Shown: positions 11,109 through 23,466 of the stretch, one piece after another
Position numbering within the stretch: position 1 is the first letter of the stretch
Layout: every line of letters starts with the position of its first letter
DNA from: Pyrenopolyporus hunteri
Lineage: Eukaryota > Ascomycota > Sordariomycetes > Xylariales > Hypoxylaceae
Length of the DNA stretch: 64,000 bases
Direction of reading: 5' to 3'
Assembly (NCBI GenBank): GCA_902806595.1
Contig: CADCXC010000038.1
Coordinates: forward strand, 1,612,001-1,676,000
Notes under the pieces: generated by a model
Told to the model about the DNA's origin: nothing
Databases searched by the model: none
Seen by the model: the letters and a program-made list of their open reading frames with translations, nothing else
Made by a program: the position numbers and the translations under genes

Positions 11109-12917
11109 CGCAGGCATTCATCGATGTTAAAGGCCCGCTAGGTTGGAACGCGGTATCATTTACAGGGCATATCTCGCAGTGATATGCAAGAAATGGAGTG
11201 CCCCTAGGGCTTATGTTGCACATATGTATTACGTACCTAGGTACCAGTTAGGTTGGTACTTATTGTACCTATTGTACCCGACCTATACAATACTTCTTCT
11301 ACCGGTAAATCCGGGTCTGCTATTCTCCTAGCAGTAAGTTCGATCCCCATCTTCGGCGTCTACGATTCAGGGACCTCGTTCTAGATTTACAAATCAGCTT
11401 ATATGCCGATCCGACCCATAACTTTCGTGCTTTTCATGACAAAAGAGCTTTAACGGCTTAAGTCCATTGATCCAGATGGCCGTTTGATATTCGTAGCCGT
11501 AGACTAGGTCTTGAACCGAGATCCCGTAATTTCCAATGCCTTATTTTATAGACGTATCCATGGTGACATTTCAGACCTCCCTCCCCCTATCCCATTCCCA
11601 TGCGTCTATATACCTACCTATAGAGAGGTATGCCATCCCGCACTCTTATCCCCATGCCAAGAATCTGGCGATGACGGGCACTTGCGCTCGCTCGCTCCCC
11701 CCTCTCTCTCCCACCCACACGCCCCCCTTGCCAGCAAGCAGCCTGCTAAAGGCTGACTGACATACGGCGTTCCAGAAATTGAGAGAACGCTTTGTTACCT
11801 CTGATAGCATCGTCATGCACGCAGCCTTCTCCCTCTATTTTCCTTACCCCCACGGAAATTGGGTTATGAGATAAGAAATAAAAGAGCACGGGACGAGCCT
11901 TTTGGCTAATAGTCCTTCTCGTGGGCGTATCCGTCTACCCCTATTCCACCGACTCGACGATTTTTTTTTTTCTCTTTTCTTTCTCAGGTCTCGTCTATGC
12001 AGGGTTCGGGAGCGCCCTGATTGCGCACTCCCGGCGGCCGTTCTCGCATCAACATCCGCCAAGACCTGAAAGGTGTTATTCACTCGGTTTTTCGATATTT
12101 AGCCTAAAGGAGGACCCCGGCCCGAAAGAAACCACAAGAGCAACTGCCACAGCTTCAACTAGAGTGCCTACCATTAGATAGGGTGTTCATAATCCCACCT
12201 TAGGTACGTTAGGCATCGCCAGCGTAGCACTGATGACGATGGACGGAGCGGGACGGCCTGGTTGGACGCCTAGATAGATTGTAGGATAGGAGGTTTGTAG
12301 CTTCACACCACAGAGTTATATTTAAATTTCTCTGTTCCGGACGCTCAACGGGGCTCATTCCCACTCCGCGACCCCAACACCAACTCGTAGCAGAGCCATT
12401 TCACCCGAAAGAAACTCCCACGTAACCCGCGTTGCCCCGTGATCAGCACCAGCACGGTAGATTGGGCAGGTAAGGGGGAGATGACTGGGGATAGGTAAGC
12501 TGGTAGGTTAATGCCGTATGCGGTTCTTATTGGGGATCTCGTTTTATTGAGCTATGCAAAGATCCGGGCATAATGATTCGTTCGCTACGATACGTATATT
12601 TCGCTCACCGCCTGATGGCGTGCGTATCGCCCAAGATTCAAGCTCAAAGATCTCCCTCCCAACCTTACAGCGCTAGGTAATCCGCTAGGTAATCCATTCA
12701 CGGGGTCAGCGCGGATTCGTTGTCTGAATCAGGTATCCAAGAGATCGGGAACTTGATATGCCTCATCGCAAAGCTTCTATTCAGCTCCGACAAAGCTGTC
12801 ACCACGCAGCTTACTTATAGCTGCGCCACGTGAATTTGGCGTAATATTGTACAGAGGTATACTTGATCCTCAAAACGCCCCAGGCTCCCTCATCCACACC
12901 GTCTTCTCTAATGCGGT

Positions 12918-13828
12918 CTATTGATGCCGCACCTCGTAGTTCTCGTCGGGGAGGTACAAGTGTCGGTCCGCCCCCTTCTGCGTCAGGACAACCATGCGAA
13001 TGACTCCTCCGGAGCTACCATCCCACTTGATCGCCTCTTGCAGCGCACCCTTAACGAAGTTGACCGCATCCTGCTCCTCCATGCCCTCTTTCCAGTGCGC
13101 ATCGCAGTAACCGTAGATGTAGGTCGAACCGGAGCCGCCGATCGCATAGGACTGCTTGTGTAGGGAGCCTCCGAGAGGAATGGAATAGACCTGGCCGCCA
13201 TGCCGCTCATCCCAGCCTGCGATGATGAGACCTGCGCTATATGGCACAACTCCATTAGCTTCGGTATTCTGTAAAGGAGAAGTACGGCGATCCGTATTTA
13301 TATCTACCTTAGGCGGTCCTTGTTCGAATAGCAGATCTCTTGAAAGATGGCCGCTGCTGTTTGGGTAGTGGGCGGCTTGCCGTTTCGCATTGCGAACAAG
13401 CCTAATTGGTATTGCACTATGTCGGCTACGGCTTGGGTGTCAGCGGCCGAACCAGATCGGCAGCACCAGATCGTGTCGTGCACTTTGGTCAGCTTGTCCG
13501 TAACTCGGTTCGCGATGTATGATCCGGTAGTGGTTCTCGAGTCGGCGCCTGAAGGAGGGCGGACGGTTAGTATACTCCTGTAGGCAAAGGATACCAAGTA
13601 AGAGCCAAAGTAAGAGCCAGCGAACGCACCAAGAATAACACCGTCCTTAAAGGTTACGGCCATGCTAGTGTCGTGTTAACCCTCCGTCGTTATCGTACTA
13701 TTATCTGGCGATGCTGAGCTTACATTGAGGTTCCGAGGCTAGTAGGCAGTTGATTAGTTTGAGTATTCACCAAATTAATACAATTAATACAGAACTCACT
13801 TGACCTCGCCCTTCTTTAGCCTGTCCAT
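12918..13828 (-). CDS. pre3: 20S proteasome subunit beta1 (caspase-like site)
   Basis: Catalytic beta1 subunit (Pre3/PSMB6) cleaving after acidic residues. Five exons on the minus strand: 13828-13800, 13738-13724, 13664-13630, 13548-13308 and 13236-12918, giving 212 residues with the start used here. The propeptide reads DRLKKGEVNLG, then catalytic Thr1 in GTSIMAVTF (Thr13 of this model). With mature numbering, Asp17, Lys33 and the beta1-specific Arg45 of the S1 pocket (IWCCRSGSAADT) are all in place. Exon 5 gives GSGSTYIYGYCDAHW and KWDGSSGGVIRMVV. Without splicing, the first intron reads as an in-frame insert between ILGA and DSRTTT. The start is uncertain: conserved GIHVDM lies directly upstream in frame, so a further 5' exon may exist. 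An alternative splice from 13906-13902 to 13819 would give MKLKKGEV. Confidence 0.93.
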
Positions 13829-15011
13829 ATCGACGTGGATTCCATCTATTAGGGCAGCCCGTCAGTCCAACGACGTTACTTCATGGCTGAAGCTTTCCTA
13901 AGCTTGGTGTCTACGATGATCCTAACGTACCCTCACTTAAAACGCCCCTGTTGCCGAATTCCATATTGCAAAATCGGGGGTGGACAAAGAGAGTGCGCTC
14001 GTTTATGGATTTTAATAATTCGGAGGGATAGTCGTAAAAGCAGGTTGTATCGTTAGGTGATAGCCGGAGAAAGATGAGGTGGTGGAAGAGGGTCGGTCGG
14101 TTGACAGCCGCAAGGAAACAGCCTTCAACGATTAGGTATTCGATCAAAGCTCAAGGCAGCTCCGACGCGCAAGGCTGGGGTCGGAGGTCGGAAGCTACCA
14201 TTAGCTTTGGAGGGAGGGGCTTACCTAAGTATGTACCTAGATACCTACCCACTTGAGATCACGTGCCCCGACCTCGTTTTCGTTGCGTTACATGGTACAT
14301 GCACCTTCTTTCAATTGACCTTTGTACCTGCATACGTATACGCACATAACCGAAAGGATGCATTGTACCTATTTACCACCTAACCTCCTAGGCAAAGTGT
14401 CCGTACGACCTGGTACTATACCTACCTCTACCTACCTACATGTATGTATGAAACTCCTACGTGTAGATACGTGTACCCGGTTGGCGCCTCTCTTACGTGT
14501 GTACGCACACAACCCTTACTTGACGTAATGAATTGAACACGTAAATAGACTTCTGGAGCCCATACTAGATAGATGCTGTCTAGGTTCTCGCTTATCGCGG
14601 TACTCAGCACTAGGATGCTCCTTGAGAGTGTCATAATTAGGAAGATTTGTAACCGCACGTAGGAAACGACCAACGGTTTACTAACGTGCGTTTTACGAAA
14701 TTACCTACGTTGAGACTCTTGGTAGATAGAATGGATACATCCAGGAAACGGAAGTTCCCCAGGTCACACTATCTAGACTCAGGGGTCAGGGGGGTCAAGA
14801 TGGTGTGTAAGCCGTTTTTGCTACGCCAACACGAAAATCGATAACCATCAACTCCAATCGCTATGCTCTGAATGATGATACAAAAGTCATATTACCTCGG
14901 GAGGTGACTGCAAAAAGGTAAAATTAACCCCCTTTAGTTAACCTAATGAGGACAGCATCAGTATCCAGGTATACCTGAAATTCGGTTCTGTCTATACGAA
15001 GGAAAGCAAAC
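13829..15011. other. Intergenic, no gene seen
   Basis: Contains the unplaced 5' end of the proteasome beta1 gene, dispersed TACCTA motifs (14220-14440) and nothing else recognisable. Confidence 0.5.
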
Positions 15012-15807
15012 TTACCCTTCTTTTTCCAACTTAAGCTCTCCTATGCTGTCGCTGTCACTCTTTTTCTCGTCTCCGCAACCGCAGTCGTAGAAATCCCCCA
15101 GCTTGTTACAGTCGAAGATAGGCTTCTTGAGCCTCTCGTTGACCTGGTTGTGCACGAAGCACGCCCATCCTGCAGCCGCGTTGCGTGAGCTGACCTGCGG
15201 TGGGTACTGATCAAGCAGCTTCTGGAAGTGCCGCGCGCAGTCGCCGCATGGGTACAGTCGGGCAAATAATCGGACGAACGTCTCGAGCGCAAGGGAGTCG
15301 TCTTTGCTGGGCTTTTCGGGGAACCTTGCCATCATCGTGTGGAAGAATTTCCAAGTCGAACGACCGAGTTCAGCCCTATACAGAATCAAAAGTCAGCAGA
15401 GCTCGAGTCACATCCTCCAGTAACCTAAACAGAGCCAGAGCTATATGTATCGTGTATCGTAGAATAGAGAGGTGTACTCACTTGATCGTCGCATTTTCAA
15501 GCTTTGGTGCTATTGCGCCTCCTGCTAGAAGGCTGCTCGGAAGGGACGGGAACTCAGAACCGGATTTTACATCCGATTTCGCATCTTCCTCCACACCTGA
15601 CTTCACCTTTGGTTCCGTATACGTTTGCGCGTTTGCTTTAGTGTCCGTTGTGGTCACTTCTGAAGCAGGTAACGGCCGTTCGGGAACGCCTGTCACAGGC
15701 AGCACTTGTCGTATTTGTTCCGTCCTGCCTCCAAAGGACGTCGTGAAAGACAAAACGACGAAAGCCGCGATGGCTAGGATGACGACGACAGATAGATGCC
15801 GCGCCAT
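15012..15807 (-). CDS. erv2: Erv2-like FAD-linked sulfhydryl oxidase, ER membrane-anchored
   Basis: Generates disulfides in the secretory pathway using oxygen and FAD. Minus-strand exons are 15807-15482 and 15375-15012 (intron 15481-15376), giving 229 residues. MARHLSVVVILAIAAFVVLS forms an N-terminal signal anchor, followed by a lumenal linker to residue about 105. The Erv domain starts AELGRSTWKFFHTMMARFPE. Its active-site pair is Cys152 and Cys155 in YPCGDC, with the FAD-proximal CFVHNQVNERLKKPIFDC near the end. A start 147 bp upstream is possible but adds a Pro/Arg-rich stretch ahead of the anchor. The stop codon lies within GGGTAAGT, which also looks like a splice donor, so a short extra C-terminal exon cannot be excluded. 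The signal anchor separates it from mitochondrial Erv1. Confidence 0.88.
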
Positions 15808-18039
15808 CTTCGGAGATGCGAAGCGAGTATTCTTAACGTAGAAACGTGCGTAGTTGCGTAATTCGGATCGCGGTACGGGAGGCGTTCTGATGAGGAATGG
15901 GCAAGAATCGGAAGAGACCAAAACGATAACTCGGGTAACTGTGGATTTAAACAATATTAGAAGAGCGTTGAACGAAAGAGAAGGGTCATTGAATTTGCTG
16001 AATCATTCGATAGACGTGGGATGTCAGAGTTCAGGAGTTCGAAAGGTTTCAAGGATCGTTTTCGAGCCCTTAGACAAGGGTTCGATTCAATTCAATCCAA
16101 TGTGGAGTCCTTCCACGTCTTCTTCAAGCGTTCACCAGAGGTACGTGTAGTACATGTACGTGCATAAGTACCAAGTACCTACGTATCTAGGTACCTATGT
16201 GGAGCTCAGACCCTCAACTAATCCTAATTAGGAACTCCAGCCTGTGCGCCCGCATGAGATATCCCGAGCCAATGTCGTACCAAGATGCTTCATGCAGCTG
16301 GGTACTCCACAATTCCCAGATGGGAAAGGGTACATACCTAGGTACCTAGGTATACACCAATCGATGAATTAACTTGCAAGACTTCGATAATCATAACCCT
16401 GACAATGTTGTTCTCAAATACGAGTTTAGTTTCCCCTTTCGATAATAAGATTGGTGATTTTGAGAAGAGGTTTTGATAGAACTGTGAGGTAGGTAAGTGA
16501 CCACTACCTAAACAGCTTGACCCTATTCGAATATGCCAAAGCCAACCTAAGAATCTGTATAGGTGCTCAGAGATTATACTTGGTTGTACACCCTACGATC
16601 TAGCTGGTGAACCTCTAATTCTCATTGATAAACACTATAACCGCATCAGGATATAAGTCAAACTCCCTCCCTAGGGCAAACTTACAGATCCCAATCTCTG
16701 CATTGACAGTTTCATTCTCCTCTGGACTTAGGATTCAAGGTTAGAATTGATCTAGCTAAATCTCGACACGGTGAGGCTATATCCTTGGCCTATCGTTCCG
16801 TTTCACCATACCGCCTGGCGAACTGGGCGTCGGCTTGATATTAGGACAATTCTACCAGACGGAATGCTCTATAAAGTCGAGGGCCTTTTATCTGAAAAGA
16901 TTCAATCTTGTCTTGAATCCGTAGAGTAACTGTTACATAAGTAATTGCGATGTAAGAGGCTTGGCCAGGCTCATTCATTTAGTATGCCAGTACCCTTTAA
17001 AACCCCTTCGTGAATGTGAATCGCCGCCGTTAATATTTATTCAATTGCATAAATTCTGGCGGCACTTTATAGGGAATCATGCCCGTGGATAACCCAACGT
17101 CCCCCACCAAACCCACAGACGGCGATCCCCCATATAATACCTGCATGAGCGCATTTATCTTGATGGTGGTGGTGGCCCCCGTAGATGGACCTTTTCAGTA
17201 AAAAGAAGATTATGCAGATTCTCTCCGAGATACGACTGTTTTCAAGTTTTATCTGACCTAACCCCTAAATATGAAGCTTTTGAATGACATGACGTTAAAA
17301 TCACGAAAACCTCGCATTATACTTCTACGTCTCTTTCAATGGCCAATATTGCCGGTCCTTATATCCCGGTGGGAGGTTTACCTCGAGGTAATTTGCTGGG
17401 TTAGTAGGTAAGTATGAGACGTATGGGATTTCCCTGTGGACGCTGATCTCAAAGGCAGGAAACCCGAGCCGCCATCGGGTCGTGTATTTCGGACTTCTGT
17501 TTAATGCCGACACGGAGAGAGCGTGGCCAACAAATCTCGATTATATTAAAGAGCGTCAATCTTGACGTTGGTTGCCGTGTTTTCCAGATCACTCATTTAG
17601 GTAGGTAAGGCATCGGATGCTTGATGTGCGGGGCAGCTCTCTGAATATTTCAGGGGTCCAAGGGATGAGGGACCAGGCGGGTTTCCCATTACATTACACA
17701 CGTAGTCAATCACTTTATCACGGCTAATTTATTTGGCAGTTACAAGTTATGCTCCAGAAAAGGTGCCCAATAACTGTGAATGTATTTCTATCCTTTCTAG
17801 GCTATTCGAATAGCCGCGGAGACAGAGCATGCTCCCAAAAAGCCCGCCGATCCCTGACCTCGAATTACAGCATTATGGAAGTCGGGAAATGCACCAAGGG
17901 AAACGATACTTGTATTGGTTTGGTTGCATATCCTGAAGACCAGGCACCGAGCCCGGCACCTAAGGGAACAGCAACCCGTAATGCTTCGGGCGTTCAACCA
18001 TGTGTGGCTACCAGTCGAGCGTCACCACTCGTCCCGACT
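15808..18039. other. Intergenic, no gene seen
   Basis: AT-rich in parts, with AGGTACCTA-type clusters at about 16160-16200 and 16330-16353 and no supported gene. The erv2 promoter should be at the left end, and the 3' UTR of the protease gene at the right end. Confidence 0.5.
16330..16353. repeat. AGGTACCTA-type palindromic cluster
   Basis: Perfectly palindromic run built on TACCTAGGTACCTAGGTA in intergenic DNA. Confidence 0.7.
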
Positions 18040-19490
18040 TTAATCAGAAGGGTTACCGTTGAAAGCCAGCTTGTTAATAGTTCCCGAGGGAACTCCGGAC
18101 AAGATTCCTGAGTTTGCGGTGGAGCCAATATAGCTGCAAAGCTGGGCAGGGGTCTTCTTGCCCTCGAGGGCCAGGAGGTATGCACCTAGACCGGTGATGT
18201 GGGGGGTGGCCATGGACGTTCCGGAGATGGTGTTCTAATATGAGTTAGCTTGACTTATGACTGCGGAGAGCGATCAAGGGGTACACCTACGGTCTTTCCG
18301 CTGAGCCAGGTGGAGAGAATAGAGCTGCCTTTTATTATTGTTAGTTTATGGATAGTATATTCCAGGGTTGGGACGAATACCTGGGGCGAAGATGTCAACC
18401 ACTGCTCCGTAGTTGGAGTAGGAAGCACGAGCGTCGGACGAGGTGGTGGCACCAACAGTGCACACGCTGGGCTCGGAAGCAGGCGAGGAGTTGGCGGCGT
18501 TCTGGTTGTCATTACCAGCAGCGACGGCCAGGAAAACACCAGCGTCAACCAAAGCCTTAGCAGCTCGGTTAATCGAAGAAGAGGAACCACCACCAAGGGA
18601 CATGTTGGCGACGGCACCGGCCGGGCAGGACCGGGTCTTGACGTCGGTAGCAACGAAGTTCATGCCAGCAATGACACCAGAGGTAGATCCTTCACCATTA
18701 GCGTTGAGCACCTTGACGGCATACAGCTTGGTCTGCTTCGCAACTCCGTACGTCTTGCTGCCCTGTTTTGAAGAGAAGTCAGCGAGGAGGACTTCGGCCG
18801 GGATTATAGAGCAGTGGATGGCTTACGATTGTGCCCGCAACGTGGGTACCGTGACCATTGCCGTCGGTGTCTGAGTTGTCGGCGTAGTTGGCAACAAAGG
18901 TGGCGCGGCCCTCAAATTCCTAGGAAGGGCTGTTAGTATTCATTGCTAGGAATCATCTGACGAGCCATGCATACCGGGTGCGCGGTGTAGATACCGGTGT
19001 CGATGACGTAGGCACAGGTGCCAGTGCCGGCGCTGGAGTCGTAGACGTAGCTGTTGCTACCAGACTTGTGGGACAGGCGCGAGATACCCCAGGGAGCGCC
19101 GGTCTGGGTAACGTAGGCGTTGATGCTCATCTTGGCATCCTGCTCGATGAACTCAACCTGCGGGATGGTTAGGTTACAAGCAAGTCATCTATAAGGGGCT
19201 AAGATTGAAAGTACATTGGGGTGGTTTTGTAGCTGCTCGACCTGCTCGGGCGTCAGAGAAGAAGCGAAGCCCTTGAAGCCTTCGGCGTCGTAGACGTGGT
19301 CCGCATCACCCTCGAAGGTGCTCAGGGTGTCCGCCAGAGCCGAGATGGGGGCATCCTCGTAGAGCTTGACAATATACTTGCCCTCGATGAGCTGGGTACT
19401 CCGCGGCTTGATGAGGGGAGCTGGCTCGGCCCGCTTGGCCGGGGCTGCGAATGCCAGAGGCAGGAGAGCGAGGAGGGCAGCGGTACGCAT
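18040..19490 (-). CDS. Secreted subtilisin-like serine protease (S8A, proteinase K type)
   Basis: Extracellular endopeptidase. Six minus-strand exons: 19490-19215, 19157-18975, 18919-18827, 18762-18381, 18328-18291 and 18234-18040, giving 388 residues. Signal peptide MRTAALLALLPLAFAAPAKR is followed by an inhibitor-I9 propeptide (KYIVKL to QLQNHPNVEFIEQDA). The mature domain has catalytic Asp145 in YVIDTG, His176 in NGHGTHVAGT and Ser331 in SGTSMATPH. Other proteinase-K-like blocks are YGVAKQTKLYAVKVL, SLGGGSSSSIN, AVAAGN, SPASEPSVCTVGA and SSILSTW. Introns are 53-64 nt. I chose the second Met because the upstream MTCSN adds polar residues before the signal peptide. All catalytic residues are present, so it should be active. 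Such enzymes serve nutrition or attack on host or insect proteins; which role applies here cannot be told. Confidence 0.95.
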
Positions 19491-22400
19491 ATTGGAACAA
19501 GTCAAGGCAGGGATGCTAAGGGGTGAAGGGTATGAGGCAGAACTCTTTGCGACTGATGAGAGATGGGAGCTCCTCCCAAGTCGAGGGCATCGCGACTATT
19601 TATCATGGCCACGATACATCTCGTGCCCAGTCGATCATGGCCCTTCTGGGAAGGAATGCCGTGGATCTGCTATGCTCATAGGGTCTTCCTCGGCGGTATA
19701 GCCGGAGAAGCTAGATGACGGCGTAGCTTGCAATAAGCGTGTATCTCGAAAGTATTGGCTGAATGGGGTGAGGGGACCCTGAAAACCCCGGCGAAGCTAT
19801 CCATACCTTATCTGGGACCCTTGCCCCCTCAACCGCCCTGCAGCGCCAACATGACATGCAGAACGGGGATCCTGATGCTATCATGGGCTAGGGAAGCGCG
19901 GTAGCTATGAGAGCTTGTTTTCGAGGTACGGAGCGGCATTGATGCCTTCCCGCATCGCTCAGGAGTGATTGGCGCCGGGTATAAGCTCTGGGGCCCCTAG
20001 GGTCTCAAGGGCCCCAGAATTAAGGTAGCAATTCATGGCTAGACCCCAGATTCGAACCGGGGATCCGAGCAGGGATGAGATCGAGTAGTAGCCCCAGGTC
20101 GAGGTGGGCTCGGGCGGCCGGTTTGTAACACAGCCTAAGACTCGAATCCAATAGGGCGGAGAAGTAGAATTATACCAGGCAGTATCATGATGTTGTATCA
20201 AAGTGTTGTGCCAAGCTGCTGTCCGCTTCGCGCAAAGGAGTCTCGAGCTCGTCTTGACCTCGCGTCGCGTGGTGTGTGTGAATGGACGGCCTTCCTAATC
20301 CGGTAATATGTCCCCCCTATATTTACCTTATCAACGCTTACGCTACAGAACATAAGAAGGGCCAAGAAGCCAAGACTGAGCTTGTTTTCGGTTCCAGATT
20401 GCACATACTATCTCGAGTGGAATTCTACGGCAAACCCAGCAGGCTCTTATATTATAGTACAGGTAATACGACGTGATGTGATCAGCTCTCAGCGCTACAT
20501 TTACCGAGAAGTCGGCATTGCTGCCCGCAGTCCTCGACTCTGCCTGTGCCATACATCTCCGTGCCCCCAAGAATAACGTTATTTATCTTCCCTATGAGCG
20601 ATCAGCAAGCGAAAGGCAATAAACGACATCCATTCGTCGCCCATTAGCAAGTCAAGGTCCTCCGTAACGTGATCGACCCCTAATATATCATACATGCTCG
20701 ACTGGCCTAACAACCTGTATTCAGGTGGTAAGTCAATCTCGTTGATTAAGCTTATCTAACATACCGCCCCCATTAGAAATGTTGTTTCCCATCAAAGACC
20801 GGCGCGGACTATGGAGCAGCTCGTTCGGGGACCACTTAGAAGTACCGTAGCAGCCCCGCATTACGACGGTGGTTCTATACCCAGTCTGGCTTATACCATG
20901 TAGAGACGGCGAGGCACCCAACAAGCAAGTCGCAGATGCATGCATGTAATCGGAGACAGGGAGACAGGGAGACAGGTATCGCGGTATCTGAGTCGATGCA
21001 TGTGACAGGCGACCAGCCCTGACTCGGTCCTGGGTTCCCCTTGCTCTAGCTCGAGCGAAGATCTCGGCCTCTTCCAGTAATCTCATAAGCCCGGGCTCCA
21101 GTCCGATCGGTATCCGGCGGCAACGTGCCGCCAGTTCCTGAGTTGCTCTAAACTGCTACGCTTGCGACGAGCTCCCGGACGATGCCATCATAGCTATTTT
21201 TCGATGAGGACCTAACGGAGGTGGTGAGCTCAACTATCTACACTCTACCCCTCCGACCGTCGTCAATGCCACGGTCATTAATCACAAGTATAGAGCTAGG
21301 CACATATTCTGGCCAATTGACATCGCGGAACGTTAAAATAGCATCGTTAGACGGATCCATCCGGCCCGCTTGCTATCTCCAACGTCACAGGCGCGGGCTC
21401 TCGAGATAGCTCACCCTGTTCTCTGTCGTCGGAAAATAGATCAACATTCCACGAGTCAGAAGCAGCGTAACCCTACCTAGGTATGTGCCAGATCTTCAGG
21501 TATCCAAGCAGGCTGCAGGCCAACAACTCGTTACCTTCCTAAATGAGGTTGACCTCCCAGCCCCGTATTAGTGTGCCCCATATCCAGCTCGACGAATGTA
21601 TATCGGAGGCGGCTAATATATCCACCAGTTCTCGGTCCAATTGTCCGCATTAATGCCGTTACAAATCCGTCGTCTGTTAGCCTCGACTGCTCGGTAGTCT
21701 TTGCGTCTTAGATCGGTCCAAAGGATAATATTCCGGATAACGACGATATTCATAGGCGTCCGCCGAGACTCGTAGACCCGCAATAGGTATCCCGAATAAG
21801 CCCCCGGCCAGCTGCATATTATATCACCCCGATTCTCCTACTCTTCACCGAAATATGATATCCTTTATTGAGCGGAGCTTAGAGATAACCTTCTTATCAT
21901 ACATCCCAAAGACCAGTCGCATTCTACGTGATTATGGAGTAAAGTACGAACTCGTCAAGTTCTCATTGACTTCATTTCACCGGTGAGACGCTTCCTGCAA
22001 AGGTCCGGGCTTCTCCATAATGTTATGAGAATGTCTTGTGTATCTGCTACGTCCAAGTCTTTTCGGTCATGAAAAATGGAACGACCTACCGGATTTGCGA
22101 TAGCGAGGTTGATGTTACGAATGGCTAGTTGCAGTAACCTTCTAGAAATAGTAACCTGAAACGCTTTCGCCAAGATGGATTTAAATGTAGCTGTTAGGTA
22201 TTGTGCATGCCCTCTGACAATAGACCTCGCAAAATAACTAGCTCTTCCACAACCAACGCATGCCAATTCAAGTTGGAGACCTTCGACAGAAGCCTACACC
22301 CGTAGGTATAAGCGACCAGGAGCACGGTGGATGAGTAATGCTTGACTCTCTATAACTTGATCCCTCGGCTTCATGCAATCACATGAAAACAAGAAATTAT

Positions 22401-22908
22401 AAGTATATTAACTTCATGTATACTTTATTACATGTAAAAGGGTACCGATGATCATCTCACTATAAGGAAGCTGAAGAACAAAGGACAAGACCCTCTGTTA
22501 AGAGAGATTAGACCCATTGTTAAGACAAGATCCTTTGTCGAGAGCCAACCATCACAAAGAAGGGCGTTCGAGGGGGCCAGCAAAGTCACCACTCGGTACC
22601 GGTAGCATCCAATTGTTGTACATAAAATATAGAATAGAAGCTACACAATATATAAGTCCGTATTCAATATATCTCGTCGCAAGGATATGCGATTACCCCT
22701 GAACGATATCAGAATTAGCGACCAACAGAACTCGATTCGAAACTTGACTACTGATATGGCGGTGTATATAGGAGAAGCTCCCTATGATCGTCATACCTTG
22801 ACAATGGTTTCTATCAACGGCGTACAGCGCGAAAATATTGCCTGATTGCTTTTAAGTGTGCGGCTTTGCCATATCAGAGTATACCACGTATAACCCACCT
22901 CGTCGAAG
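19491..22908. other. 3.4-kb gene-free region with decayed coding traces
   Basis: Promoter of the protease gene at the left, then no intact gene. Minus-strand reading around 21140-21800 gives protein-like segments broken by stops and frame changes (for example ADNWTENWW and NDAILTFRDVNWPEYV). A minus-strand 103-codon frame lies at 21955-22266. A T-arm-like sequence at 20041-20062 lacks the rest of a tRNA. Confidence 0.5.
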
Positions 22909-23301
22909 ATGTCTACGAACGAGTATATAGACCACAATCTCACAACTGCGGAGCCTCCGGAGAGTATTAAACCGTACATTCCGTATATGATTATTGGTGC
23001 TATCATTCTGACATTATTAGTAAGCTATGCCATAGCTAGCATTCAATCCCATTTCCACAAGACCCGGCCCAAGAAAGACGATGCACAGGGTGAGCTCGAA
23101 GCTCAAAATAAAGCCCTACGACTAATCTCTCTAGCACCGCTACCCAGGCTGTCCATGCCCGATTTCATGACAACTGACTTCACCAAGAGCAGTAGTAGTA
23201 AGGACATCGACTCACATACACCCCCTCTACCTAACCCACCTGAATCAGTTCACTTCTCCGCACAGAATCCCACCACCTATTATAGGCTACAGAGGAGATG
23301 A
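22909..23301 (+). CDS. Small single-pass membrane protein, hypothetical
   Basis: Predicted 130-residue protein from MSTNEYIDHNL. One hydrophobic segment at about residues 24-46 (YIPYMIIGAIILTLLVSYAI) is followed by His/Lys/Arg (SHFHKTRPKKDD), as in a short N-out, C-in anchor. A Pro/Ser-rich hydrophilic tail ends TTYYRLQRR. No family recognised. It converges on the PaaK-like gene with 165 bp between stops and lies in otherwise gene-poor DNA. The clear membrane segment and positive-inside pattern support a real gene; short length and absence of a known family keep confidence moderate. Confidence 0.5.
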   Translation: MSTNEYIDHNLTTAEPPESIKPYIPYMIIGAIILTLLVSYAIASIQSHFHKTRPKKDDAQGELEAQNKALRLISLAPLPRLSMPDFMTTDFTKSSSSKDIDSHTPPLPNPPESVHFSAQNPTTYYRLQRR

Positions 23302-23466
23302 CCTTGGGATATAGTCACACAATGCGATACTTTGGTGTCATCAAATAAGGTAAAGATATAGATACCTCTAATCCAACTAATACACTAAAGCTAAGAGTAA
23401 ACTAAATGCCTGCATAATACTCGGGACTTTCTACTTGGGTATCTTTTTTTCATGAATAGTTCCCGC

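Larger units (their letters stand above)
8124..12917. other. 4.8-kb gene-free region upstream of the PREG gene
   Basis: No gene supported on either strand. It holds a TCAGC x4 short repeat (8331-8349), an A-run (9231-9242), AGGTACCTA repeat clusters near 10745 and 11064, and a CT/CA-rich stretch near 11690-11735. The first 1-1.5 kb next to the cyclin start probably includes its promoter and 5' UTR; the rest has no visible role. Confidence 0.5.

Noticed and set aside
18250..18874. Plus-strand frames of 143-173 codons inside the protease gene
   Set aside because: Antisense to well-supported S8 protease exons and cross the intron sites.
20036..20105. tRNA-like T-arm on the minus strand (CCCGG TTCGAAT CTGGG)
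   Set aside because: Only the T-arm and a 4-5 bp partial acceptor pairing are visible. No D-arm, no clear anticodon arm and no T-run terminator, so it is at most a fragment.
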